From Gemmatimonadota bacterium (GTDB taxonomy: Bacteria; Gemmatimonadota; Gemmatimonadetes; Gemmatimonadales; GWC2-71-9): a DNA stretch of 64,000 bases. A program made the position numbers and the translations under genes. Position 1 is the first letter of the stretch; each line of letters begins with the position of its first letter. This document shows, in pieces, positions 49,472 through 57,859 of the stretch. The DNA lies in NCBI GenBank assembly GCA_020350425.1, contig CP070716.1, positions 2,448,895 to 2,512,894 of the forward strand. The letters run 5' to 3'. A model generated the notes under the pieces. The model saw nothing but the letters and a program-made list of their open reading frames with translations, was not told where the DNA came from and searched no databases.

Positions 49472-50687
49472 AGTCTTCATGGAAGCGCTCTCCCCCACCA
49501 TGGAGGAGGGGAAGCTGCTGTCCTGGCACAAGCAGGAGGGGGACCAGGTCACCAACGGCGACGTGCTGGCGGAGGTGGAGACCGACAAGGCGGTCATGGA
49601 GCTGCAGGCGCGGGGCGCCGGGGTGCTGCGCAAGGTCTTCGCGAGCGCTGGCGCCACGGTGGAGGTCGGCAACATCGTCGCGGTGATCGCCGACGCCGAC
49701 GAGGACATCGAGGCGATCATTGCGGGTGCGGGTGCCGCGCCCAAGCCTGCCGCGGCCAAGCGGGCGCCACCGCCCCCCGCCGCGGCCTCGCCTGCGACCG
49801 CGCCGGCTCCCGCGGCACCGGCTCCTCCCCCCCACGCCGGCGGTCGGGTGAAGGCATCGCCCCTGGCCCGGCGCCTGGCGCAGGAGCGGGGCCTCGATCT
49901 GGTTGCCGTTCGGGGATCGGGACCCGGCGGCCGCGTCGTGAAGCGGGACGTGGAGGGAGCCGCCGCCGCACCACCTGCCCCGGGCGCGCCGCTGGCGGCG
50001 GGCGGCTACGAGGACATCGAGCTGAGCCAGATGCGGAAGACCATCGCGCGCCGCCTGGTCGAGTCCATCGGGCCGATCCCCCACTTCTTCCTCACCACCG
50101 AAGTGGACATGGACCAGGCGGCGGAGGCGCGGGAGGCGCTCAACGCCCTCGAGGCCGGTCCCCGCATCTCGTACAACGACATCATTCTCAAGGTCGTCGC
50201 CGCCGCGCTCCGCCAGCACCGCGAGTGCAACGCGTGGTGGCTCGGCGACGGCACGATCCGCCTGTTCAACGAGGTGCATCTCTCGATGGCCGTGGCCGTC
50301 GAGGACGGGCTGATCACGCCGGTGATCCGAAACGCGCACCTCAAATCGCTGCGGGAGATTGCCCTGGAGTCGCGGGAGCTGGCCGAGCGGGCGCGCGAGC
50401 GCAAGCTGACGCCGGAGGACTACACCGGGGGGACGTTTTCCGTCTCCAACCTCGGGATGTTCGAGATCGATCAGTTCACTGGTGTGATCAACCCGCCCGA
50501 GGCGGGGCTCCTGGCGGTGGGTGGCATCACCGAGCGGCCGGTGGTCGAGGGTGGCGAGCTCGTGGTGCAGCAGCGGATGCGCGTCACGATGAGCTGCGAC
50601 CACCGCGTGATCGACGGCGCCACGGGCGCCAGGTTCCTCCAAACCGTGAAGCGGATGTTGGAAAACCCGCTGGCGATCGTGTATTGA
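49461..50687 (+). CDS. pdhC: dihydrolipoamide acetyltransferase (pyruvate dehydrogenase E2)
   Basis: 408 residues. One lipoyl domain (residues 2-75, lipoyl-lysine K43 in AEVETDKAVME), an alanine/proline-rich linker (about 85-125), the peripheral subunit-binding domain (about 130-165, SPLARRLAQERGLDLVAVRGSGPGGRVVKRDV), and the catalytic acetyltransferase domain with H381 and D385 in DHRVIDGATG. The lipoyl arm carries acetyl groups from E1 to CoA. Start overlaps the end of pdhB. Confidence 0.95.
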   Translation: MATKVFMEALSPTMEEGKLLSWHKQEGDQVTNGDVLAEVETDKAVMELQARGAGVLRKVFASAGATVEVGNIVAVIADADEDIEAIIAGAGAAPKPAAAKRAPPPPAAASPATAPAPAAPAPPPHAGGRVKASPLARRLAQERGLDLVAVRGSGPGGRVVKRDVEGAAAAPPAPGAPLAAGGYEDIELSQMRKTIARRLVESIGPIPHFFLTTEVDMDQAAEAREALNALEAGPRISYNDIILKVVAAALRQHRECNAWWLGDGTIRLFNEVHLSMAVAVEDGLITPVIRNAHLKSLREIALESRELAERARERKLTPEDYTGGTFSVSNLGMFEIDQFTGVINPPEAGLLAVGGITERPVVEGGELVVQQRMRVTMSCDHRVIDGATGARFLQTVKRMLENPLAIVY

Positions 50688-50758
50688 CGGCGGACGCGCC
50701 GGATGCGCACGGCCGCAGGGATGAGTGAACAGACTACTCGACCACAGGACAACGGACC

Positions 50759-52156
50759 GTGGCTGACAAGACATTCGATCTGATCATTCTCGGCGGTGGG
50801 CCCGCCGGCTACGTGTGCGCCATTCGCGCGGCACAGCTCGGACTCGCCACCGCCGTGGTGGAGCGGGAGAAGCTGGGCGGCGTGTGCGTCAACGTGGGCT
50901 GCATCCCCAGCAAGGCGCTTCTGCACAGCGCCTACGTCGCGAACCTGGTGCGGCACGACGCCGAGACCCTCGGCGTGAACGTGGGCGAGGTGTCGCTCGA
51001 CTTCGGGGCCGCCATCAAGCACTCCCGCAAGGTGAGCGAGCAGAACTCGAAGGGCGTCGAGTTCCTGATGAAGAAGCACAAGGTGACCGTGATCGGCGGC
51101 ACCGGCACGCTCGAGAAGAACCGCAAGGTCAAGGTCGGCAACGACACCTACACGGCGTCCAAGGCGGTCGTCATCGCCACCGGCACGCGCGTGAAGGGGA
51201 TTCCTCAGATCGGCCTCGAGCTCGACCGCACCAGGGTGATCTCCACCGACGAAGCCCTCTTCCTCGAAGCGGCGCCCAGGTCGGTCGCGATCGTCGGGGC
51301 CGGCGCCGTGGGCTGCGAGTTTGCCGACGTCTTCAACGCCTTTGGCTCCGAGGTCACGCTCATTGAGATCCTGCCTCGGATCCTGCCGCTGGAGGATGCC
51401 GAGTCGTCGGCGGTGCTGGCCCGCAGCTTCAAGAAGCGCAAGATCAAGATGCTGACAGCGGCCACCGTGAAGGGCGCGACGGTAGGCAAGAGCGCCGTGA
51501 CGCTCGACGTGGAGGCCGGCGGGAAGCAGCAGCAGATCGAGGTCGAGCAGGTCTTGATCGGCGCCGGGCGGGCGCTCAACACCGAGGACCTCGGGCTCGA
51601 GGCCGCGGGGGTGAAGCTCACCGAGCAGGGCTTCATCGCCGTGAACGAGCACCTGCAGACCGCGGCCCAGGGTGTGTACGCCATCGGCGACATCGCCGGC
51701 CCGCCGATGTTGGCCCACAAGGGGAGCCGGGAGGGCGTGTTCGTGGCCGAGCACGTGGCCGGCAAGAAGCCGCATCCGATCCGCTACGACAACATCCCCA
51801 GCGTGACGTACTGCCATCCCGAGGTCGCGAGCATCGGGCTCACCGAGGAGCAGTGCAAGGAGCAGAAGCTCGACTACGTGGCGGGCAAGTTCCCACTCAC
51901 GGCCAACGGTCGGGCACGCGCGTCCATGGAGACCGACGGCTTCGTGAAGATCCTCCGCGACAAGCGCTATGGGGAGATCCTGGGCGCCCACATCGTCGCG
52001 TCGCACGCGAGCGAGATGATCCACGAGCTGGCCGTGGCGCGCGAGAACGAGTACACCGTGGAGGAGGTCGATCTCGCGGTGCACGCTCATCCCACGCTCT
52101 CGGAGGCCGTCGCCGAGGCGGCGCTCGACTCGATGGGGCGAGTCCTCCACACGTGA
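50759..52156 (+). CDS. lpd: dihydrolipoyl dehydrogenase (E3)
   Basis: 465 residues. FAD flavoprotein reoxidising dihydrolipoyl groups with NAD+. FAD motif ILGGGPAGYVCAIRAAQLG; redox disulfide C43-C48 in GGVCVNVGCIPSK; NAD motif IVGAGAVGCEFADVFNAFGSEV; C-terminal active-site HAHPTLSEAV. It can serve both the pyruvate dehydrogenase and the glycine cleavage system. The GTG start is preceded by a 71-bp gap; the stop overlaps the next GTG. Confidence 0.96.
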   Translation: MADKTFDLIILGGGPAGYVCAIRAAQLGLATAVVEREKLGGVCVNVGCIPSKALLHSAYVANLVRHDAETLGVNVGEVSLDFGAAIKHSRKVSEQNSKGVEFLMKKHKVTVIGGTGTLEKNRKVKVGNDTYTASKAVVIATGTRVKGIPQIGLELDRTRVISTDEALFLEAAPRSVAIVGAGAVGCEFADVFNAFGSEVTLIEILPRILPLEDAESSAVLARSFKKRKIKMLTAATVKGATVGKSAVTLDVEAGGKQQQIEVEQVLIGAGRALNTEDLGLEAAGVKLTEQGFIAVNEHLQTAAQGVYAIGDIAGPPMLAHKGSREGVFVAEHVAGKKPHPIRYDNIPSVTYCHPEVASIGLTEEQCKEQKLDYVAGKFPLTANGRARASMETDGFVKILRDKRYGEILGAHIVASHASEMIHELAVARENEYTVEEVDLAVHAHPTLSEAVAEAALDSMGRVLHT

Positions 52157-52533
52157 CCCACGGCACGAGCGATCCGGTCGGTACGGCGTTGGCCAGCATC
52201 GGCGCCGGTGCGAGCACCGGCGCCGCGTGCGTTACGGTCGGATTGATCGTGCTGCGGGCGGCGGGGCCCGCCGAAGCGATCATTCCGGTCTCCCTCTTCG
52301 TGGGGGTCGTGGTGGCGGTGGCCACCGCCTGGATCCTGTCGCAGCCCATCGCCGACTACTTCCGGCGCGGCCTCACCGCCGCGATCGGCACCTTCACCGC
52401 CCTGCTGCTGGCCGGGCTCGCCGTCCCGGCCGACATGCTCGCCGGTGTGTTCGGGCTCTCCGTCTACCTCGTGCTGCTGGTCGCCCTGAGCATATGGGCG
52501 TGGCTCAAGGCGCGTATGGCCGGGGGTGCGTGA
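52153..52533 (+). CDS. 126-residue four-helix membrane protein
   Basis: Predicted helices: GAACVTVGLIVLRAAG, AIIPVSLFVGVVVAVATAWIL, AAIGTFTALLLAGLAVP and GVFGLSVYLVLLVALSIWAWL. No recognisable family. GTGA overlaps at both ends (with lpd and lipB) tie its expression to lipoate metabolism, but no sequence motif shows a role there. Confidence 0.65.
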   Translation: MTHGTSDPVGTALASIGAGASTGAACVTVGLIVLRAAGPAEAIIPVSLFVGVVVAVATAWILSQPIADYFRRGLTAAIGTFTALLLAGLAVPADMLAGVFGLSVYLVLLVALSIWAWLKARMAGGA

Positions 52534-53228
52534 GCAGCGACCTCGCGGTCGTGGGGATCGGCCGCATGGGGTACGCGGAGGCGCTGGAGCTGCAGCGGCG
52601 CCTGGCGCACGCGCGCATCGCCAAGCGTGTGCCGACCGACATGCTGCTACTGGTCGAGCACCCTCCCGTGGTGACGCTGGGGCGCTCCGCTCAAGAGCGC
52701 CACCTGATCACCGCACCCGACGTGCTCGCGGCACGCGGCATCGAGGTGCACGAGATCGAGCGAGGCGGCGACGTGACGTTCCATGGCCCCGGCCAGCTGG
52801 TGGGGTACCCCATCTACGACCTGACCGAGCACAAGAAGGACCTCCACTGGTTCCTGCGGCAGATCGAAGGGAGCCTCATTGCCGCGCTCGCGACACTCGG
52901 GCTCCAGGCGGAGCGGGACGCGCGCTTCACCGGCGTGTGGACGGAACGGCGCAAGATCGCCAGCATCGGCATCCACGTGAAGCAGTGGGTCACCTGGCAC
53001 GGCTTTGCGCTCAACGTGAGCACCGACCTGACCTATTTCGATCTCATCGTCCCCTGTGGCATCGACGGCGTGGTGATGACCACGATCACGCGCGAGCTCG
53101 GCGCCCGCACGCCGCGCGACGTATGGGCGCGGGCGATCGATGCGGTGGTGCTGGGCTTTGCCGAGACGTTTGCGCAGCAGCCCCGCATGGTGACGGCGGA
53201 GGCGCTGCTGGACGAGCGGGAGGCGTGA
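52530..53228 (+). CDS. lipB: octanoyl-[ACP]:protein N-octanoyltransferase
   Basis: 232 residues from the GTG at 52530 (GTGA overlap). Transfers octanoyl groups from ACP to lipoyl domains. HEIERGGDVTFHGPGQLVGYPIYDL and RRKIASIGIHVKQWVTWHGFALNVSTDL are family-typical; the catalytic pair is K142 and C176 (VPCGIDGVVMTTI). Placement after lpd makes the pyruvate dehydrogenase E2 the likely target. Coexists with a LipM-like gene next to gcvP. Confidence 0.95.
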   Translation: MSSDLAVVGIGRMGYAEALELQRRLAHARIAKRVPTDMLLLVEHPPVVTLGRSAQERHLITAPDVLAARGIEVHEIERGGDVTFHGPGQLVGYPIYDLTEHKKDLHWFLRQIEGSLIAALATLGLQAERDARFTGVWTERRKIASIGIHVKQWVTWHGFALNVSTDLTYFDLIVPCGIDGVVMTTITRELGARTPRDVWARAIDAVVLGFAETFAQQPRMVTAEALLDEREA

Positions 53229-53259
53229 GCGGCTCTCGGCCGCCGCAGGCCACGGGCCG

Positions 53260-54345
53260 CTACAGGTGCCCGAGCGAGATCTGCAGCCCGAGCCGGACCC
53301 GATACCACGAGCCCGACCGTCCGGAGCCGCCCCGCGGGATCTTGGGCGGGTCACACTCCGAGGACGTGGCGCGGACCTCATGGAAGGGAGGGTAACAGGT
53401 GATCAGGGCGGCTCCCGCCGACAAGGCACCGCACCGAATCACGCTCGCGGGAAGGGCTGTGCCGTCCGCGAGCCCGTCCACGCACGTGTAGGAGTTCAGA
53501 TCGCCCTGGAACACGTAATCCCCGACCGTCAACACGCCGCCTCCCACACCACCCTCGATGGCCAGCTCGGAACTCAGCCGGACGAGCACACCGGCCTCGC
53601 CCCCGAGGGAATACCCCGAGGCCGTGAAGCTGGCCCTCGGATCGTCGGCCTTCTCCCTCGTGAAGGCAAACCGGCCCCCAACGAACGGGGCCCAGCGCGA
53701 CGAGACGTGGAGCAGCACGAACCGTGGCTCGACATACAGGGCGAAGCGCCCCAAGGGCGAAGCCACCGAATCGATCGCGTGGCTGCCATACTGTGCGCCC
53801 GCATGCAGAAACAGCCCGAAGGCGGTACCGTAGCGCACGGAGACGTCGGCCCCGAGGGCGCTCTCAACACTGAGGTAGGCGTCCCCCCCGAGGCCGTTCA
53901 TGCCCAGCGAGAAGCCGAGTCCGAAGCCGGGCTGGAGAACCGTCACGGGCGGTGACGACGCCGTCCGCGCCTGCGATCCCACGGGGAGGGGACGCAGCGC
54001 GAAGTCGACCGCCGTCGGATGCGCTGCGATCAGCCGGCGATCGTCCGGTTCGACGCGGTGATTCAGCTGGACCGTCAATTCGAAGCCGACCGCCTCGATG
54101 CGGAGATCGTACATCCCCACCGGCACATCGAGAATCGAGTACCGCCCGTCACGATCGGTCAGCCCAAACCATCGCGTGTTGTCAATGATCACGCGCGCGC
54201 CGGAGACCGGCTCGCCCGTTTCCCGGTTGGTCACCGTTCCGTCGACCCGACCGGTCTGCGCCACGGCATCCGCACAGGGTGCCAGGACGACCAATGCGGC
54301 GAGGCATACCAGCCACGGCCGTCCCGCAAGACGTGCCGCGCGCAC
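53260..54345 (-). CDS. exported protein: carboxypeptidase-regulatory-like domain plus beta barrel
   Basis: 361 residues with a signal peptide (residues 1-30, ending ADAVAQ). Residues 33-120 are a carboxypeptidase-D regulatory-like (CarboxypepD_reg) fold: GRVDGTVTNRETGEPVSGARVIIDN, TDRDGRYSILDVPVGMYDLRIEAVGFE. The rest is glycine-rich beta strands ending in leucine (LGLQISLGHL), as in outer-membrane barrels. Start GTG overlaps the stop of the M20 peptidase (TAGTG). Function unknown. Confidence 0.7.
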   Translation of the reverse strand: MRAARLAGRPWLVCLAALVVLAPCADAVAQTGRVDGTVTNRETGEPVSGARVIIDNTRWFGLTDRDGRYSILDVPVGMYDLRIEAVGFELTVQLNHRVEPDDRRLIAAHPTAVDFALRPLPVGSQARTASSPPVTVLQPGFGLGFSLGMNGLGGDAYLSVESALGADVSVRYGTAFGLFLHAGAQYGSHAIDSVASPLGRFALYVEPRFVLLHVSSRWAPFVGGRFAFTREKADDPRASFTASGYSLGGEAGVLVRLSSELAIEGGVGGGVLTVGDYVFQGDLNSYTCVDGLADGTALPASVIRCGALSAGAALITCYPPFHEVRATSSECDPPKIPRGGSGRSGSWYRVRLGLQISLGHL

Positions 54346-55703
54346 TACTCGGCCATCAACTCGAAGAACCGCCCGTACACCCTGATCCCGTTGAGGAACT
54401 GATCCACCCCGATCTTCTCGTTCGGCGCGTGCAGCCGGTCGTCGGGGAGCCCGAGCCCGGCGAGGAGTACCGGCGCCCCCCGCTTGGCGAGCCCAGCCAC
54501 GACGGGAATCGAGCCGCCGGAGCGCGTGAATACGATGCCACGGCCCTCGACCTCCCGGAACGCCTGATCGATCAGGTCAAACGGCTTGGCACCGATGTCC
54601 ACCAGCACCGGGTCGGCCCCGTGGATGAACGAGAAGGACACATCGGCGTACGTGGGCGCGAGCTGCTTCACCGTCTTGATGAGCTGCTTCTCGACCGTCT
54701 TCGCCTTCTGGTTGGGCACGAGCCTGAGGCTCACCTTGGCGGTGGCCTCGGCCGGGATCACCGTCTTGGCTCCCTCACCGGTGAAGCCGCCCATGATGCC
54801 GTGGATCTCGAGCGTGGGGAGCCCCCAGAGCCGCTCGAACACCGAGTAGCGGGTGAGGCCGGTGAGCGCTTTGGCGCCCACTTCGTCGCGCATGAACTCC
54901 CGCTCCTTGAACGGGAGCTTGGCCCAGGCATCCCGCTCCGCCTTGGCGGGCCGCTTCACCGCCTCGTACAGCCCGGGAATGTTGATCTTCCCCTTCTCGG
55001 TCTTGAGCTTCGCCAGCAGGTGCACGAGGGTCTCGTGCGCGTTGGGCGCCACGCCGCCGTACAGCCCCGAATGGAGGTCGCCCTTGAGGGTGCGTACCGT
55101 GATCTCGCCGTAGCAGATCCCGCGCAGCCCCACCTCGATGGCCGGAATGCCCGGCGCATAGTACTGCGTGTCGGCCACCAGCGCCGCGTCGGCCTCGACG
55201 AGCTCCGGGCGCTCGTCGAGCAAATCGAACAGGACGCCGCTCCCCATCTCCTCCTGGCCCTCGATGAGGAACCGCATGTTGACTGGGGGCTTGCCGCCCT
55301 TGCTCACCGCCTCGAACGCCTTGATGATGGCGAACACCTGGCCCTTGTCGTCGGTCGCGCCGCGGGCGTAGAGGTTGCCGTCCCGCACGGTGGGCTCGAA
55401 GGGCGGAGTCTCCCACTCGTCCAGCGGGTCGGGCGGCTGCACGTCGTAGTGGCCGTACGCCAGCACGACGGGCTTGCCAGGGACCTCAGGTCCCTTGGCC
55501 CACACGACCGGGTGCGTGTCGCTGCCGAGCAGCTCCACCTCGCAGTCCAAGTTGCGCAGCTGGTCGGCCACCCACTCGGCGGCGTGTCGGCAGTCGGACG
55601 CGTTGACAGGCAGCGTCGAGATACTGGGAATCCGGAGCAGGTCGTTCAGCTCCTGAAGCATGCGGTCGCCGTTGGCTGCGACGAAGGATTTCAGATCGGA
55701 CAT
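54345..55703 (-). CDS. M20-family dipeptidase
   Basis: 452 residues. Zinc peptidase cutting dipeptides; no signal peptide. Metal ligands: H in AYGHYDVQP, D in YARGATDDKG, E pair in IEGQEEMGSG, a D in ALVADTQYY, and H in RLHAPNEKIG. The dimerisation domain lies at about 195-330. Start ATG at 55703; a GTG two codons upstream is an alternative. Closest to carnosinase-like M20 dipeptidases. Confidence 0.9.
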   Translation of the reverse strand: MSDLKSFVAANGDRMLQELNDLLRIPSISTLPVNASDCRHAAEWVADQLRNLDCEVELLGSDTHPVVWAKGPEVPGKPVVLAYGHYDVQPPDPLDEWETPPFEPTVRDGNLYARGATDDKGQVFAIIKAFEAVSKGGKPPVNMRFLIEGQEEMGSGVLFDLLDERPELVEADAALVADTQYYAPGIPAIEVGLRGICYGEITVRTLKGDLHSGLYGGVAPNAHETLVHLLAKLKTEKGKINIPGLYEAVKRPAKAERDAWAKLPFKEREFMRDEVGAKALTGLTRYSVFERLWGLPTLEIHGIMGGFTGEGAKTVIPAEATAKVSLRLVPNQKAKTVEKQLIKTVKQLAPTYADVSFSFIHGADPVLVDIGAKPFDLIDQAFREVEGRGIVFTRSGGSIPVVAGLAKRGAPVLLAGLGLPDDRLHAPNEKIGVDQFLNGIRVYGRFFELMAE

Positions 55704-55801
55704 GGTCACTCACTTCTCTTCGGAAAGGAGTTACTGCGGATACCCCGCACGTTCCCTGCGCCGGTGGCGGCCGGCGCCCACGACTCAAATATACCCGCCG
55801 G

Positions 55802-56893
55802 TCATTGCGGAGGCTCGGCGAGTCCCTCGACCACGTCGAACGGAGGAGCGTCGGGATTGGCTTCCAACGCCGCGGCGATGCGCCGCACGGTGGCGCGGAG
55901 GTCTCCCTCCTCTGCCTCGAGCACCCGGTCGAACAACTCGAGCCGCGTGCGGTAGATCAGCTGCGCCACGAGTGAGGCGTTGTTGAGCGGGTTCTCGGCG
56001 AGGCGGGCGCCGTCGTATGCCTCCAGCTCCTCGCCCAACCCACCACGCAGGCGCTCCCGCGCCGCCGCGAATAGCTCGCCCCGTTCCTGCTCCATCTCAG
56101 CCTCGGCCCGCTCGCTCCCGTAGAGTCGCTCGAGCGCTTCGGCCAGCCCCTGGTAGAACGCGCCCAGGCGCTGCTGATCGCGCAGGATCGCGGCCGCCCG
56201 CCACGCATTCGCCGTGTCGCCCCGGCCGGTGAAGAACGCGGCCGCGCCCCGGTATCCCACGAACAGAGCGAAGCTCTCGTTGAACAGCGTCTCGTTCGCG
56301 ACATAGACCGTGTTGTGCGCGATTTCGTGCAACACGAGCGACGCCAGGCGCACCGGATCTCGACTGAGCGCGGTCGAGAGCAGCGGATCGTTGAACCAGC
56401 CGAGGGTGGAGAACGCCGCGGCCGGACGCAGATACACGTCGTACCCCTCGCCCTCCAACCGCCTGGCCGCGTCGCGCGCCGCTTCCAGGTCGAAGAAGCC
56501 CTTGTAGGGGATCCTCCCGACGATGGGATAGCGCCAGGTGTAGGCCGCGAGCGCATAGCGCGGGCTCGCCGTGAGCACCAGAAGCAGCGTGTCCTTCTCG
56601 AGATCCGAGAAGGTCGTGTACGTGTCGCCTGCCTCCAGCTCGAGCGAGTCCTCCCCGAACTGTCGCGCGTCGAGCACGAGCTGGAACTGGCGGCGGCGCA
56701 GGTCCGACGTGCCGGTGTCCTGCAGCAGCTCGGCGATGTCGCGCCGGCGGAGCAGAATGCGTGCCTCCTCGTACGCCGAGCGCAGCACGAAGCGCACGTC
56801 CGCGCTGAGCAGCACGGCCGCCGTGAACAGGACGACGAGCACGGCCGCGAGGATGGCCGCGCCCCTGAAAAGCCTAGAACGTGAAACGCGCAC
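55802..56893 (-). CDS. predicted aminopeptidase (COG4324 type) with N-terminal membrane anchor
   Basis: 363 residues. One N-terminal transmembrane helix ([20 protein letters not shown]) and a large periplasmic catalytic part. The zinc motif H189-E190-x-x-H193 lies in [30 protein letters not shown], with a distal glutamate in the same segment, matching the family signature. Acts as a putative aminopeptidase; substrate unknown. The GTG at 56893 lies 20 bp inside the upstream gene; no good ribosome site. Confidence 0.75.
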   Translation of the reverse strand: MRVSRSRLFRGAAILAAVLVVLFTAAVLLSADVRFVLRSAYEEARILLRRRDIAELLQDTGTSDLRRRQFQLVLDARQFGEDSLELEAGDTYTTFSDLEKDTLLLVLTASPRYALAAYTWRYPIVGRIPYKGFFDLEAARDAARRLEGEGYDVYLRPAAAFSTLGWFNDPLLSTALSRDPVRLASLVLHEIAHNTVYVANETLFNESFALFVGYRGAAAFFTGRGDTANAWRAAAILRDQQRLGAFYQGLAEALERLYGSERAEAEMEQERGELFAAARERLRGGLGEELEAYDGARLAENPLNNASLVAQLIYRTRLELFDRVLEAEEGDLRATVRRIAAALEANPDAPPFDVVEGLAEPPQ

Positions 56894-57803
56894 CGAAGTA
56901 GTGTCCCGCCTCGCCGAGCAGGTCCTGGTCACGATAGGCGTAGTCCAGCATGAGCGTGCCGACCTGTACCGTGCCGCCAAACGTGAACTCGGACTCCGAC
57001 AACACGTCGGGTCGCCCGCTCCACCCCCCACGCCCGATGATCCCCAGCGCCCCCTTGAGCACCGCTCCCGCTTCGAGACCGAGCACGCCCCGCGCCGACT
57101 CGCCGGCCCGCCACATCATCTCGAACGTGCTCATCAGCCGAAACGACTCCTGCGGGTCCACGTAGTTCATGGTGAACCCCAGGCGCGTGAGTCGCGGCAT
57201 CACCAGGGACGACGTGTCGCGCCAGTTGCCCCCGATGTTCTGCACGGCGAAGGCGATCGCCATGATGTCGAAGAAGGCGAATGCGAGGCCCGCGTCCCCG
57301 CTCACGCCGCCCGTCCACACGTCCCCCACGGTGCGGCGCGTGTACTTCCCGGTCGCGCCGAGCGCGATGATCCCGAAGCGGTACACCAGGGAGGCCGTCC
57401 CCAGCACCTCGCGCGCGCTCGTACCCGTCGAGACGCCGCCGCCGAGATACTGATCGGGGTTCGTGCCGAAGTCGAGCAGGCGGCCGCCCACCCCCAAATC
57501 GAACTGGCGCATGCGCCATCCCAGCGCGGCGCTCATGATGAACGCTTCGCCCGGTGCCGCACGGTAGGCCGCCTCGAGGCCGGCATGACGCAAGGTGGCG
57601 AGCGCCGTGGGGCTGGCGAAGACCCCGGCCGCATCACCCAGGATCGCGACGCCGGCGCCGTTCAGCCCGACGCTCCTCACCGAGGTGGGGAGCTGCACCA
57701 GGTACACGGTGTCCTGGGTCTGCGCGACGGCCCGATCCGTGCCGACGACGGCCCCGCAGCACGCGAGCACGGCGGCGAGTCGAACGAGGGGGTGGTGGAG
57801 CAC
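56874..57803 (-). CDS. PorV/UPF0164-like outer-membrane protein
   Basis: 309 residues, signal peptide (residues 1-28, ending AVAQ). Beta-barrel strands with alternating hydrophobic residues and a C-terminal phenylalanine (HYFGARFTF). The [31 protein letters not shown] start is typical of PorV/UPF0164 family proteins, which escort or display secreted proteins in Bacteroidota-type secretion. Here the partner genes are absent. Confidence 0.7.
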   Translation of the reverse strand: MLHHPLVRLAAVLACCGAVVGTDRAVAQTQDTVYLVQLPTSVRSVGLNGAGVAILGDAAGVFASPTALATLRHAGLEAAYRAAPGEAFIMSAALGWRMRQFDLGVGGRLLDFGTNPDQYLGGGVSTGTSAREVLGTASLVYRFGIIALGATGKYTRRTVGDVWTGGVSGDAGLAFAFFDIMAIAFAVQNIGGNWRDTSSLVMPRLTRLGFTMNYVDPQESFRLMSTFEMMWRAGESARGVLGLEAGAVLKGALGIIGRGGWSGRPDVLSESEFTFGGTVQVGTLMLDYAYRDQDLLGEAGHYFGARFTF

Positions 57804-57859
57804 GCCCTAAGTTACCCCTCCATCCCCCCTCGGCGAGAGCCTGCCGCGCCGGTGGATCC

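Noticed and set aside
50471..52150. 559-codon minus-strand open frame opposite lpd
   Set aside because: lpd on the plus strand is unmistakable; the antisense product has no motif.
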